A stretch of 64,000 nt of DNA, taken from the NCBI RefSeq assembly GCF_025787225.1, contig NZ_CP090958.1, positions 3,396,550-3,460,549 of the forward strand, in the 5' to 3' direction. Positions 50,735-58,284 of this stretch are shown in pieces. This DNA comes from Saxibacter everestensis. Its GTDB lineage: Bacteria > Actinomycetota > Actinomycetes > Actinomycetales > Brevibacteriaceae. Each line of letters begins with the position of its first letter. Position 1 is the first letter of the stretch. The position numbers and the translations under genes are program-made. The notes under the pieces were generated by a model, which saw only the letters and a program-made list of their open reading frames with translations, did no database searches and was not told the DNA's origin.

Positions 50735-51793
50735 TTGCTCATTTCAGGACTCATCGTCGGCACCGTACTAGGCTTCGTCCTTCAACGCGGTCGCTTTTGC
50801 GTAACCGGTGCTTTCCGCGACCTGTGGACCACCCGGAATTCCCGTTGGTTCACCGCGTTCCTCGTTATCGTCGCCGTGCACAGCGTGGGACTCTTCGCCT
50901 TGCAGGCACTGGGTGTCATCACCCTGGAAGCCGAGGCGTTCCCCTGGCTGGCGACAATCGTCGGCGGCTTCATCTTCGGTTTCGCAATCATCCTTGCCGG
51001 CGGCTGCGCCACGGGGACCTACTACCGCGCCGGTGAAGGCCTGGTCGGCAGCTGGTTCGCCCTGATCATGTACGCGCTGTTCTCCGCAATCATGAAGACA
51101 GGGCCGCTGTCCGGATTCAACACATCGATGCGCGGCATAACCATCGACGCCAGCACAATTTACGGTTCGCTGGGCATTTCGCCGTGGGTGCTCGTCGCCG
51201 TTCTGGTCGTAGCGGTCGGACTGGCTGTGCGGCACCACCTGAGCAAGCCAAAGGTCAAGATCGCCACACTGCCGGCGTCCAAGTCGGGCTTGGCGCATGT
51301 GCTCTTCGAGAAGCCGTGGGGAGCCTTCGGAACCGCCGCCATCATCGGCGTCATCGCGACCGTGGCCTGGCCGCTCAGCGCGGCGACAGGTCGCAACGAT
51401 GGCCTGGGAATTACGACGCCGTCATCGAAGCTCGTATCGTTCCTGGTCACCGGCGATCCGGAACTTGTCGATTGGGGCGTACTGCTCGTCGTCGGGATCC
51501 TGCTTGGATCGTTCATCGCGGCAAAGGGCAGCGGCGAATTCCGGATCCGGGTTCCAGACGCCACCACAATCATCAAGAGCATCGGCGGGGGCGCGCTGAT
51601 GGGAATCGGCGCCGCGCTGGCCGGAGGCTGCACGATCGGTAACGCGATGGTTCAGACGGCACAGTTCAGCTTCCAGGGCTGGACGGCGCTCGGCTTCATG
51701 ATTCTCGGCACGGGAGTCGCTGCGAAGCTGACCCTGATGCGCAAGCGTCCGGCGTCCACTCCGACCTCCTCCACCTCGGGCGTCTCGGTCTGA
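50735..51793 (+). CDS. tsuA: YeeE/YedE-type thiosulfate transporter (TsuA)
   Basis: 352 residues, about nine membrane helices. Cys22 (RGRFCVTGA), Cys91 (AGGCATGTYYRAGEG) and Cys299 (AGGCTIGNA) occupy the places of the cysteines that relay thiosulfate in characterised TsuA/YeeE proteins. TTG start at 50735. The next gene, tusA, encodes the cytoplasmic partner (TsuB/TusA). Supplies sulfur for cysteine synthesis; a cysteine-rich leader peptide precedes it. Confidence 0.88.
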   Translation: MLISGLIVGTVLGFVLQRGRFCVTGAFRDLWTTRNSRWFTAFLVIVAVHSVGLFALQALGVITLEAEAFPWLATIVGGFIFGFAIILAGGCATGTYYRAGEGLVGSWFALIMYALFSAIMKTGPLSGFNTSMRGITIDASTIYGSLGISPWVLVAVLVVAVGLAVRHHLSKPKVKIATLPASKSGLAHVLFEKPWGAFGTAAIIGVIATVAWPLSAATGRNDGLGITTPSSKLVSFLVTGDPELVDWGVLLVVGILLGSFIAAKGSGEFRIRVPDATTIIKSIGGGALMGIGAALAGGCTIGNAMVQTAQFSFQGWTALGFMILGTGVAAKLTLMRKRPASTPTSSTSGVSV

Positions 51794-51831
51794 GCCACCC
51801 AACTGTCATAGCTACTGATAAGGAAACAACC

Positions 51832-52056
51832 ATGCAGGTAAAGCTCGAGACCGACGGCCAGGTCTGCCCATTTCCGCTGATCGAGGCCAAGTCTGCGATT
51901 GACGACCTCGCGATCGGCGATGAACTCGTGATCAACTTCGATTGCACACAGGCCACCGAGGCCATTCCGCGCTGGGCGGCCGAAAGCGGCTACCCGGTGA
52001 CCAACTTCGCCAAGGCCGGCGATGCCTCCTGGACGATCACGGTCCAGAAGCAGTAG
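51832..52056 (+). CDS. tusA: TusA-family sulfurtransferase (TsuB-like)
   Basis: 74 residues with the family motif CPFPL, its active cysteine being Cys12. AAGGA precedes the ATG. It accepts or relays sulfane sulfur; adjacent to YeeE-type transporters it is the usual partner in thiosulfate use. 38 nt after tsuA, same transcript expected. Confidence 0.9.
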   Translation: MQVKLETDGQVCPFPLIEAKSAIDDLAIGDELVINFDCTQATEAIPRWAAESGYPVTNFAKAGDASWTITVQKQ

Positions 52057-52139
52057 GGGTTCGGCTTGCTGATTGACCGCACCTGACTGCGGTCTAGTCG
52101 ACATCGGCTCTTTCGAATCCGCGACCGGACTGCGGGCGC

Positions 52140-52469
52140 TCAGTCGACGCTGAGTTCACCCATCCGGGACCAGCTATCGCCATCGACCGTGGTGTTGATG
52201 ATCCGAGGAGTCTCGGCGAGCGCCGGGAGCATCTCGCGCATCGCCGTCTGGAAGTGCGCACTGTTCACGTGTGCCTCGGCAGCATCATCCCGGAACGCCT
52301 CGACCAGAACGAACTCACTCGGGTCGTCGATACTCCTCGACCAGTCGAACCACAGGTTGCCGGGTTCGTCTCTGGTGGCTTCGGTGAAGTCGTGGACCAG
52401 GTCCAGCCAACGCTCAGACCAGTCTGGCTTCGTCTTGAACCTGACGACTATGAAAATCACTTGAGGCAC
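52140..52469 (-). CDS. ABM-domain quinol monooxygenase-like protein
   Basis: 109 residues of the antibiotic biosynthesis monooxygenase (ABM, YgiN-like) fold: VIFIVVRFKTKPDWSERWLD, TRDEPGNLWFDWSRS and FVLVEAFRDDAAEAHVNSAHF. Small dimeric proteins of this kind oxidise quinols or bind polyketides; cofactors are often absent. GTG start with a weak ribosome site. Followed by 248 nt without a recognised gene. Confidence 0.75.
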   Translation of the reverse strand: MPQVIFIVVRFKTKPDWSERWLDLVHDFTEATRDEPGNLWFDWSRSIDDPSEFVLVEAFRDDAAEAHVNSAHFQTAMREMLPALAETPRIINTTVDGDSWSRMGELSVD

Positions 52470-52717
52470 CTGCCGATCTTGAATGGACTATCCCGGTATC
52501 TGCCGGTTCACTGCCTTGAAGATTCTCACATCCTCATCGACGGCGCCGCGCACCTGGCACACCGATTGTGCCGTATCCGGAAATCTAGCGCCGGGGCTAT
52601 AGGCGATGAGAGAGCACGATCGGCGTGCCGAACTCACGGCATCGGATGGCGGAACGGCTCGCCAGCCAATTCACCGCGGCCATCGCATGCGCTATCGCGA
52701 CACCGGCATTGATTCAG

Positions 52718-52987
52718 TTACATCGGCGGCGGCTGCACCGGCTGTGGTTCCGGCTCACCTGGGGATGGCCCCGGCCCCGGGCTGGGCTCAGGCGGGACAC
52801 CTCCCGGCGCCGGTGGACCAGGGCTGGGCTCGGGCGGGGTCGGGGCTGGGCCCGGCTCCGGTGAGCCAGGGCTGGGTTCGGGCGGGGTCGGACCGGGTCC
52901 CGGCGGTGTTGGAGCAGGACCCGGATTTGGGACCGGATCGGGACCAGGGAATGGCCCGGGCTGCGGTTCTGCGGGTGGAAAAGACAT
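52718..52987 (-). CDS. Proline-rich miniprotein with imperfect internal repeats
   Basis: 89 residues from an ATG at 52987 with AGGAGG eight bases upstream. Nearly half of the residues are Pro, in units like PTPPEPSPG repeated with variation; there is no signal peptide or membrane helix. At the DNA level the unit GGGCTGGGCTCGGGCGGGG recurs. The strong ribosome site makes it a more likely real gene than a chance frame; however, low complexity makes both its function and its exact end uncertain. The flanks 52470-52717 and 52988-53249 hold nothing else I can support. Confidence 0.55.
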   Translation of the reverse strand: MSFPPAEPQPGPFPGPDPVPNPGPAPTPPGPGPTPPEPSPGSPEPGPAPTPPEPSPGPPAPGGVPPEPSPGPGPSPGEPEPQPVQPPPM

Positions 52988-53249
52988 CTGCGGTTCCTCC
53001 TCCGACACAAATCGTGCTGCTGGCTCCGGTTGGCGCCACAGCCTCGACTGCTGGTTCCCATGCTCGTCGCTCGGGGTGCGCCGGTCAAGGAAAGCGTCAG
53101 GTTTCGGCACAGCCGGCGACGTTGGTGATCGCACCCTGCGGCACGAGTCGGATGGCCCAGACCACCGCCGAACCTGTATCGTCGTAACTGGTGAGCCGGG
53201 AAGTCTGGTCGGCATTCGATAACGTCTGTCTACGCAACAAGGACTCTTT

Positions 53250-54593
53250 ATGCCCGATCTACCCGCTGGACCGCCGGCCGCGGCCCTCACCCAAGTCTTC
53301 CGTCGGGGCAGCTACCCGGAATACCTCCGACTGACGGCGATTCTGCGTAAGGAAACCGTCGGCGGCGCCCTGTTACTTGCCGCCACGGTGCTTGCTCTCG
53401 TGTGTGCGAATTCTCCAGCGTCGGAAGTCTATTTCTCGCTCAGAGACTTTGCCGTCGGTTTTGAGCCATGGCACCTGAAACTCAGCCTCGGCACCTGGGC
53501 GGCCGATGGACTGCTGGCGATCTTCTTCTTCCTCGCCGGCCTGGAGCTGAAACGCGAGTTCGTTGCCGGCGATTTACGCATGTTCAACCGCGCAATAGTT
53601 CCGGTAGCGGCAGCCGTGGGTGGCGTCATCGTTCCCGCGGCGATCTACACCGTAATCAACCTCGGTAGCGGATCGGAAGCTCTGCGCGGCTGGGCCGTCC
53701 CCACCGCCACCGATATCGCATTCGCGGTAGCGGTGCTTGCGGTAATCGGATCACACCTGCCAAGCGCTTTGCGGATCTTCCTGCTCACCCTTGCGGTTGT
53801 TGACGACCTGCTCGCGATAGCCATCATCGCTGTCTTCTACTCGAGCGACATCCAGGTCACTCCATTGCTTTTGGCCTTGATTCCGCTGGCGCTGTACGCT
53901 TTCCTCGCGCAAAGATGCGCGCACTTCTTCGGCACGCATCCGGCCGCCGCGTGGATAGTCCTGCTGCCGATCGGCGTCGTGGTCTGGGCTCTCGTACACA
54001 CCTCAGGCATTCATGCCACGGTTGCCGGAGTTCTGCTCGGCTTCGCCATCCCGGTCCTGCGCAGCAAAAAGGGCGGCGGCCCGAATGCCGGTCCCGGCCT
54101 CGCTGAAATATTCGAGCACCGGTTCCGGCCGATATCCGCAGGCATCGCAGTACCGATCTTCGCCTTCTTCTCGGCCGGCGTTGCGATCGGCGGTTCGGCC
54201 GGATTCATCAGCGCCCTCAGGGACCCGATCTCGATCGGAATCATCGTCGCTCTAGTCGTCGGAAAACCGGTGGGCATACTCCTCGCCACCTGGATAGTCA
54301 CCACCTCAACCAAGGCCCGGCTCGATCCGGACCTGTCATGGATAGACGTGCTGGGCGTCGCTATGCTGGCCGGCGTCGGGTTCACCGTCTCATTGCTGAT
54401 CAGCGAGCTCGGTTTCGGCCATGGCACCCCGCTTGATGACCACGCCAAGGTGGCCATTCTGTCCGGTTCGCTGCTGGCCGCGCTGCTTGCAACCGTCGTG
54501 TTACGGATCAGGAATCGCCACTACCGTCGGGTCGAAGAGAAGGAACGCATCGACGCCGACGATAACGGCATTCCCGACGTCTACGACGTCTGA
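53250..54593 (+). CDS. nhaA: Na+/H+ antiporter NhaA
   Basis: 447 residues. The paired aspartates of the ion site are visible in [13 protein letters not shown], with [14 protein letters not shown] and [14 protein letters not shown] as family blocks. About 12 helices. After the last helix the tail reads [12 protein letters not shown], a DxDxNGxxDxxD pattern like a calcium-binding loop, which could be a cytoplasmic sensing segment. AAGGA precedes the ATG. Exports sodium for pH and salt homeostasis. Confidence 0.93.
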   Translation: MPDLPAGPPAAALTQVFRRGSYPEYLRLTAILRKETVGGALLLAATVLALVCANSPASEVYFSLRDFAVGFEPWHLKLSLGTWAADGLLAIFFFLAGLELKREFVAGDLRMFNRAIVPVAAAVGGVIVPAAIYTVINLGSGSEALRGWAVPTATDIAFAVAVLAVIGSHLPSALRIFLLTLAVVDDLLAIAIIAVFYSSDIQVTPLLLALIPLALYAFLAQRCAHFFGTHPAAAWIVLLPIGVVVWALVHTSGIHATVAGVLLGFAIPVLRSKKGGGPNAGPGLAEIFEHRFRPISAGIAVPIFAFFSAGVAIGGSAGFISALRDPISIGIIVALVVGKPVGILLATWIVTTSTKARLDPDLSWIDVLGVAMLAGVGFTVSLLISELGFGHGTPLDDHAKVAILSGSLLAALLATVVLRIRNRHYRRVEEKERIDADDNGIPDVYDV

Positions 54594-54602
54594 GTCAGCG
54601 CT

Positions 54603-55532
54603 TTACTCACTCACCGTGATGGCAATCTTTCCGCGGGTATGACCTTCCATGCTCTTGCGATAGGCGGCCGCAGCCTCGCTCAGCGGGAAGGATTCGGCCA
54701 CCTCGATCCGCAGATCTCCTGCCTCCACCAGCTCTGTGAGCGCGGTCAGGTCCGAAGCATCTGGCCGGACGAAGACATAGTTGCCGCCGTACTGCTTCAC
54801 CTGCGGGTCGGCAATCGACGCGACCCGTCCGCCATCGGCGAGCAGTCTGGGCGTGAGTGAGAGCGTATCGCCGCCGATCAGATCGAAAATGGCGTCGACA
54901 CCCACCGGCGCTTTGCCGCGGACGTTGTCGACGAGGTCCGCACCGTACTCGACAGGTTCGGCACCGAGGGAGCGCAGGAACTCGTGGTTCGCTGCTGAGG
55001 CAGTGCCGATGACCCGGGCTCCCCGTGTCGCGGCGATCTGCACGGCGAGTGAGCCCACGCCCCCGGCGGCGGCGTGGATCAGAACGGTGTCTCCCTCGGC
55101 GACCTTGAGGGCGTGGACCAGAACCTGATAGGCGGTCAAACCGGCCAGGGGCAAAGCGGCGGCCTGCTCCCAGGAGAGATTGCGCGGCTTCCGGGCCAGG
55201 GTGCGCACCGGCGCCGCTACCTTCTCGGCCAGGGTGCCACCCTGAACATAGTCCTTGCGTACATAGCCAATCACTTCATCGCCGATCGCGAACTCAGTGA
55301 CGGCAGGTCCCGGCTGCTCAACGACTCCGGCCACGTCCCAGGCAGGAATCACCGGAAAGAACACATCGATGACACCATCCAAGTTGCCCGCCATGACTTT
55401 CCAGTCCACCGGATTGATCGACGCCGCCCGTACCGCGACTTTGACAGAATCGGGACCGAGCTTTGGTTCGTCGACATCGGTGACGCCAAGCACGTCGGGG
55501 TTTCCGTAGCGGTGGTAGGTAACGGCCTTCAT
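54603..55532 (-). CDS. NADP-dependent MDR oxidoreductase
   Basis: 309 residues. Starts MKAVTYHRYGNPDVLGV, then VRAASINPVDWK and a Rossmann motif HAAAGGVGSLAVQIA. A paralogue of the protein at 6523-7431, with the same architecture and C-terminal end motif (HTRGKIAITVSE versus HVLGKYILTVS). Two ATGs are adjacent at the start; AAGGAG suits the second (55532). Quinone-oxidoreductase family, substrate unknown. Confidence 0.87.
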   Translation of the reverse strand: MKAVTYHRYGNPDVLGVTDVDEPKLGPDSVKVAVRAASINPVDWKVMAGNLDGVIDVFFPVIPAWDVAGVVEQPGPAVTEFAIGDEVIGYVRKDYVQGGTLAEKVAAPVRTLARKPRNLSWEQAAALPLAGLTAYQVLVHALKVAEGDTVLIHAAAGGVGSLAVQIAATRGARVIGTASAANHEFLRSLGAEPVEYGADLVDNVRGKAPVGVDAIFDLIGGDTLSLTPRLLADGGRVASIADPQVKQYGGNYVFVRPDASDLTALTELVEAGDLRIEVAESFPLSEAAAAYRKSMEGHTRGKIAITVSE

Positions 55533-55590
55533 CATCTGACTCCTTTGGACGATTGCTTCTAGTTCAACGCCTGCATAACCCCGGCGACAG

Positions 55591-55628
55591 CCGGATTGAT
55601 TCCAAGGGACCGGATTGATTCCGAGGGA
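55591..55628. repeat. Tandem duplication, two 19-bp copies
   Basis: CCGGATTGATTCCAAGGGA followed directly by CCGGATTGATTCCGAGGGA: one mismatch in 19. In the 182-nt intergenic region between the MDR and DHFR-like genes, near the degraded genes at 56.3-56.6 kb. Confidence 0.8.
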
Positions 55629-55714
55629 CGTCGAAGGCCGGAGCATCCGCGCGATCAGCGCATGCTGGCTTCCCTCGGCACTCGCCGGCAACAGCGTCCG
55701 TTCTGCGGTCGAGG

Positions 55715-56311
55715 CTAGCGAACGGGCCGGTACGTCAAGTGCGTAACAATGTCGGTCTGGCGCGCCGTAATTTGCTCGTAGTCGGTACTGCCTATCCCCT
55801 CGAACAGCCGTTCGCCGGCGCCGAGCGTGACCGGGGCGAGGTGCAATCTCAATTCGTCGATCAGCCCCGCAGCGAGGAACTGATTAATCGTCGCGGCCCC
55901 TCCGGCGATCGCCACGTCCTTGCCGTCGGCGGCGTCCCGGGCCTTCTGCAGCGCCGAATCAATACCGTCAGTGATGAAGTTGAATGTAGTCCCTCCCTGC
56001 ATCGGCAGGGGGTCCCGAGCATGATGCGTGAGGACGAAAACCGGCGCATGGTACGGCGGGTCATCTCCCCACCAGCCTCGCCAGCCCTGATCCCATTCAC
56101 CACGACCTGGGCTGAACATATTGCGTCCCATGATGTAGGCGCCCGCCGAGGTTATCGCTTTCAGTTCCGCCTCGTTGCCTTCGGGTTGTTCAAACATCCA
56201 CCGATGCAGGCGATCTTCTGCGCCTTCCCCGAGGGGTGCCTCCAGGCTCTGGTTGGGACCCGCCACGAATCCGTCGAGCGAGATGGCGATATCGCAGGTA
56301 ACCGCGGTCAT
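55715..56311 (-). CDS. Dihydrofolate reductase/RibD C-terminal-like protein
   Basis: 198 residues. ITCDIAISLD-type start (MTAVTCDIAISLDGFVAGPN), GAYIMGRNMFSPGRGEWD, VAIAGGAATINQFLAAGLID and VTLGAGERLFEG are the RibD-C pattern. It starts at an ATG that overlaps the stop of an upstream 30-codon alpha/beta-hydrolase-like remnant (ATGA), with AGGAAAGG upstream. A second paralogue of the family lies at 26425-26985. Probable NADPH-dependent reductase, substrate unknown. Confidence 0.87.
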   Translation of the reverse strand: MTAVTCDIAISLDGFVAGPNQSLEAPLGEGAEDRLHRWMFEQPEGNEAELKAITSAGAYIMGRNMFSPGRGEWDQGWRGWWGDDPPYHAPVFVLTHHARDPLPMQGGTTFNFITDGIDSALQKARDAADGKDVAIAGGAATINQFLAAGLIDELRLHLAPVTLGAGERLFEGIGSTDYEQITARQTDIVTHLTYRPVR

Positions 56312-56400
56312 GGCTGGCCTTTCCTGGTGGAAGGGCGCCCCGTGGCCTGCCTGTCGAACGCGATCTGGGCGCCGCTGGCGGATGTCACAAAGTCAGTCAT
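56308..56400 (-). pseudogene. Remnant of an alpha/beta hydrolase gene, N-terminal fragment
   Basis: A 30-codon frame with AAAGGA before the ATG at 56400. It begins MTDFVTSASGAQIAFDRQA, the typical N-terminal strand of alpha/beta hydrolases (MTxFVTSxDGTxIAFxRxG), but breaks off into RKGQP and stops. The stop overlaps the DHFR-like start as in a functional operon, which suggests an internal deletion removed most of the gene. Possibly translated only to couple the next gene. Confidence 0.5.
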
Positions 56401-56429
56401 GTTCGGATCCTTTCGGGAATCTAGAGGTA

Positions 56430-56567
56430 TCAATCCGGAACCGGGGTTTGCTGGTAGAGCGCGAGGTTCCAGCCCGCACCGTTGCGGACATAGACACTGG
56501 ACATCAGTTCAAGGTCGAGCAGCTCATTCAGGACGTCCCGGTCAGCCATGCTCACCACCGTACGCAT
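56430..56567 (-). pseudogene. Internally deleted DUF4440/NTF2-like gene remnant
   Basis: A 45-codon frame from an ATG at 56567 (or 39 codons from 56549). It joins an N-terminal MADRDVLNELLDLE-like stretch directly to LMSSVYVRNGAGWNLALYQQ followed by TPVPD, which resembles the end of DUF4440 proteins (SSVWVRxxGxWxLxxHQQTPLP). The middle 70-80 residues are missing, so the gene appears internally deleted. It would have preceded the hydrolase remnant and the DHFR-like gene in one operon. Confidence 0.5.
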
Positions 56568-56673
56568 CAGCTGGTTGCTGGGAAAGGGCCTCTGCATTTT
56601 TGGCACTCGAACACTACTGTCAGTGCGAGCGGGCAGAATCGCCTACATGACCAACATCGCTACGCACACCCAT

Positions 56674-56721
56674 CTTTTGATGCATAGCACTTTGCATACT
56701 AAAAGATCTAAACTGTATGGC
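56674..56721 (+). promoter_or_regulatory. AT-rich promoter-operator of the VapBC operon
   Basis: AT-rich 48-nt segment with two direct TGCATA copies (56681-56686, 56693-56698), CATAC-N15-GTATG inverted ends, and a -10-like TAAACT at 56709-56714 seven bases before the antitoxin ATG, suggesting a leaderless, autoregulated transcript. Confidence 0.5.
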
Positions 56722-56976
56722 ATGGGTTCACTTTTGCAGATCAGGAATGTCCCGGACGAAACCCGCCGGGCACTGAAAGCGCATGCTGCCAGCCGCGGCG
56801 AGTCTCTCAACACCTATCTCTTGGATCTCATCTCCCGGGAGGCCGCACGGCCAACAGTCGGCGAAGTGCTGGAGCGAGCCGCTCGCCGGACAGAGCGTGC
56901 AACGGTATCGGCGGTTCAGGTGCTTGATGCGGCCCGGTCGGAACGGGATGACCAGTTGCCACGGGCCAGCACATGA
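56722..56976 (+). CDS. vapB: Antitoxin of a VapBC pair (FitA/VapB ribbon-helix-helix type)
   Basis: 84 residues. The N-terminal SLLQIRNVPDETRRALKAHA and ASRGESLNTYLLDLISRE is the FitA-like ribbon-helix-helix, and the C-terminal helix RTERATVSAVQVLDAARS probably occupies the toxin active site. The ATG at 56722 fits the family start and the leaderless promoter; a longer frame upstream has none. Its stop overlaps the toxin ATG (ATGA). Confidence 0.85.
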   Translation: MGSLLQIRNVPDETRRALKAHAASRGESLNTYLLDLISREAARPTVGEVLERAARRTERATVSAVQVLDAARSERDDQLPRAST

Positions 56977-57362
56977 TGGTCGTCGACTGTGCGGCAGTCG
57001 TCGACGCCCTGACGGCGGCACCGGGTACCGACGAATTACGCGCCTGCCTCGCGACCGGGGACCTGCACGCGCCGAGCCTGGTCGACTTCGAAGTCGTTTC
57101 CGCGCTAAGAGGACTCACCCTTGGCGGACACCTCAGCGCGAGCAGGGCGGAGGATTTTCTCACCGACTTCGACGACCTGTTAATTCAGCGCTGGCCGGCC
57201 GCTGACGTGCTTCGACGTCGCGCATTCCAGCTCCGGGACAACGTCTCTGCCTACGATGCCGCGTACGTCGCTCTGGCCGAAGCGCTCGATTGCCCACTAC
57301 TGACCCGCGACTCACGACTCAGTCGCTCAAGCGGGCACGGTGCGCGCATCGAAGTTCGCTAG
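56973..57362 (+). CDS. vapC: VapC toxin, PIN-domain ribonuclease
   Basis: 129 residues. The four acidic residues of the PIN active site can be placed: Asp5 (VVDCAA), Glu40 (VDFEVVSALRG), Asp95 (SAYDAAYVALAE) and Asp113 (LLTRDSRLS). It cleaves RNA, usually tRNA or rRNA, when not held by VapB. Its end overlaps the end of the convergent LysR gene by 4 nt. The pair lies next to degraded genes, a place where a selfish module may have inserted. Confidence 0.9.
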   Translation: MMVVDCAAVVDALTAAPGTDELRACLATGDLHAPSLVDFEVVSALRGLTLGGHLSASRAEDFLTDFDDLLIQRWPAADVLRRRAFQLRDNVSAYDAAYVALAEALDCPLLTRDSRLSRSSGHGARIEVR

Positions 57363-58261
57363 CCCTCCTCGGGCCACGAGCCGAATGACTTGATCAGTTC
57401 GGCGAATGCGCTCTCCGCGGGGGACAGCACGCGATCCGCCTTGCGTACGAGTGAGACAGGCCGAGAGGGCGGCCCCGGCGTTATCTCAAGCTTTGCCAGC
57501 AGTCCGTTGCTCAATTCAAGTTGCGCGGCGTGCTCTGACATCAGGGCCAGACCAAGGCCTGCTCGGACGGACTCCTTGAGCGTGTCCGGCCCCCACATCG
57601 TCCAGCATTCGACGTGGTCCAGGTTCCACCGGGCGAGAGCGTCCTCCTGGAGATGCCTGGTCGCTGAGCCGATTTCCCGCATCAGGAACCTTTCCCGCAG
57701 CAGATCCGGCGGCGTCAGCCGTCTATCGGCCAGCGGCGATGCCGGGGCCGCCACCAGAATCAGGGAGTCATCGAAAACCGGTGTGGAGACCAGATGTTCG
57801 GCGTCTGGCTCACCGGCGAAAATCCCGAGGCCGACTTCGCCTTTCAGTAACCAGGACACCACGGTTTCCTCATTGCCCACCCGGAGCTCGGGCCGGATGC
57901 CCGGCGCCGTTGCGCTGAAGATGGCGAACGCCCTGGGCAGCAGGTAGGTGCCGATCGTTGTCGTGCCGGCAACCGCGAGGCGACCGGTCTTCAGCCCCTG
58001 CTCGGTGCCCACCTCCTCCTCGATCCTGTCCAGAAGCTCGAAGATTTCGCGGGCGTGCCCGGCGACTATTTCTCCTGCCGCCGTTGGCGTGGCGCCCGAC
58101 GACGACCGGTTGAGCAAGTTGGCATTCAGCGAACTTTCCAGCCCCCGCACCTGGTTGGAAACCGACGGCTGACTCATGTACAGCTTCTTGGCCGCCGCCG
58201 AAATACTGCCAGACCGGATCACCTCCAGGAAGATCCCCAGTCGGTGAATGCTCAATTCCAT
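57359..58261 (-). CDS. LysR-family transcriptional regulator of the phosphonate genes
   Basis: 300 residues. N-terminal winged HTH (LGIFLEVIRSGSISAAAKKL, MSQPSVSNQVRGLE), followed by a CysB/CbbR-type effector domain. It is the last gene of the leftward phosphonate cluster, 23 nt after the aldehyde dehydrogenase. LysR regulators next to AEP-degradation genes commonly respond to 2-aminoethylphosphonate; that link is family knowledge, not visible here. No Shine-Dalgarno is seen. Confidence 0.83.
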   Translation of the reverse strand: MELSIHRLGIFLEVIRSGSISAAAKKLYMSQPSVSNQVRGLESSLNANLLNRSSSGATPTAAGEIVAGHAREIFELLDRIEEEVGTEQGLKTGRLAVAGTTTIGTYLLPRAFAIFSATAPGIRPELRVGNEETVVSWLLKGEVGLGIFAGEPDAEHLVSTPVFDDSLILVAAPASPLADRRLTPPDLLRERFLMREIGSATRHLQEDALARWNLDHVECWTMWGPDTLKESVRAGLGLALMSEHAAQLELSNGLLAKLEITPGPPSRPVSLVRKADRVLSPAESAFAELIKSFGSWPEEG

Positions 58262-58284
58262 GAGGAAACTATGTCACGGACGGC

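Noticed and set aside
52740-52960. Repeat array that could be taken for a CRISPR or minisatellite
   Set aside because: Repeats are irregular, GC-rich, in frame with Pro codons and have no unique spacers.
52606-53187. Plus-strand frame of 193 codons across the proline-rich gene
   Set aside because: No Shine-Dalgarno, and the repeats read less regularly than on the minus strand, which has AGGAGG.
52988-53249. Possible riboswitch before nhaA
   Set aside because: I could not find a conserved aptamer pattern; only a ribosome site is clear.
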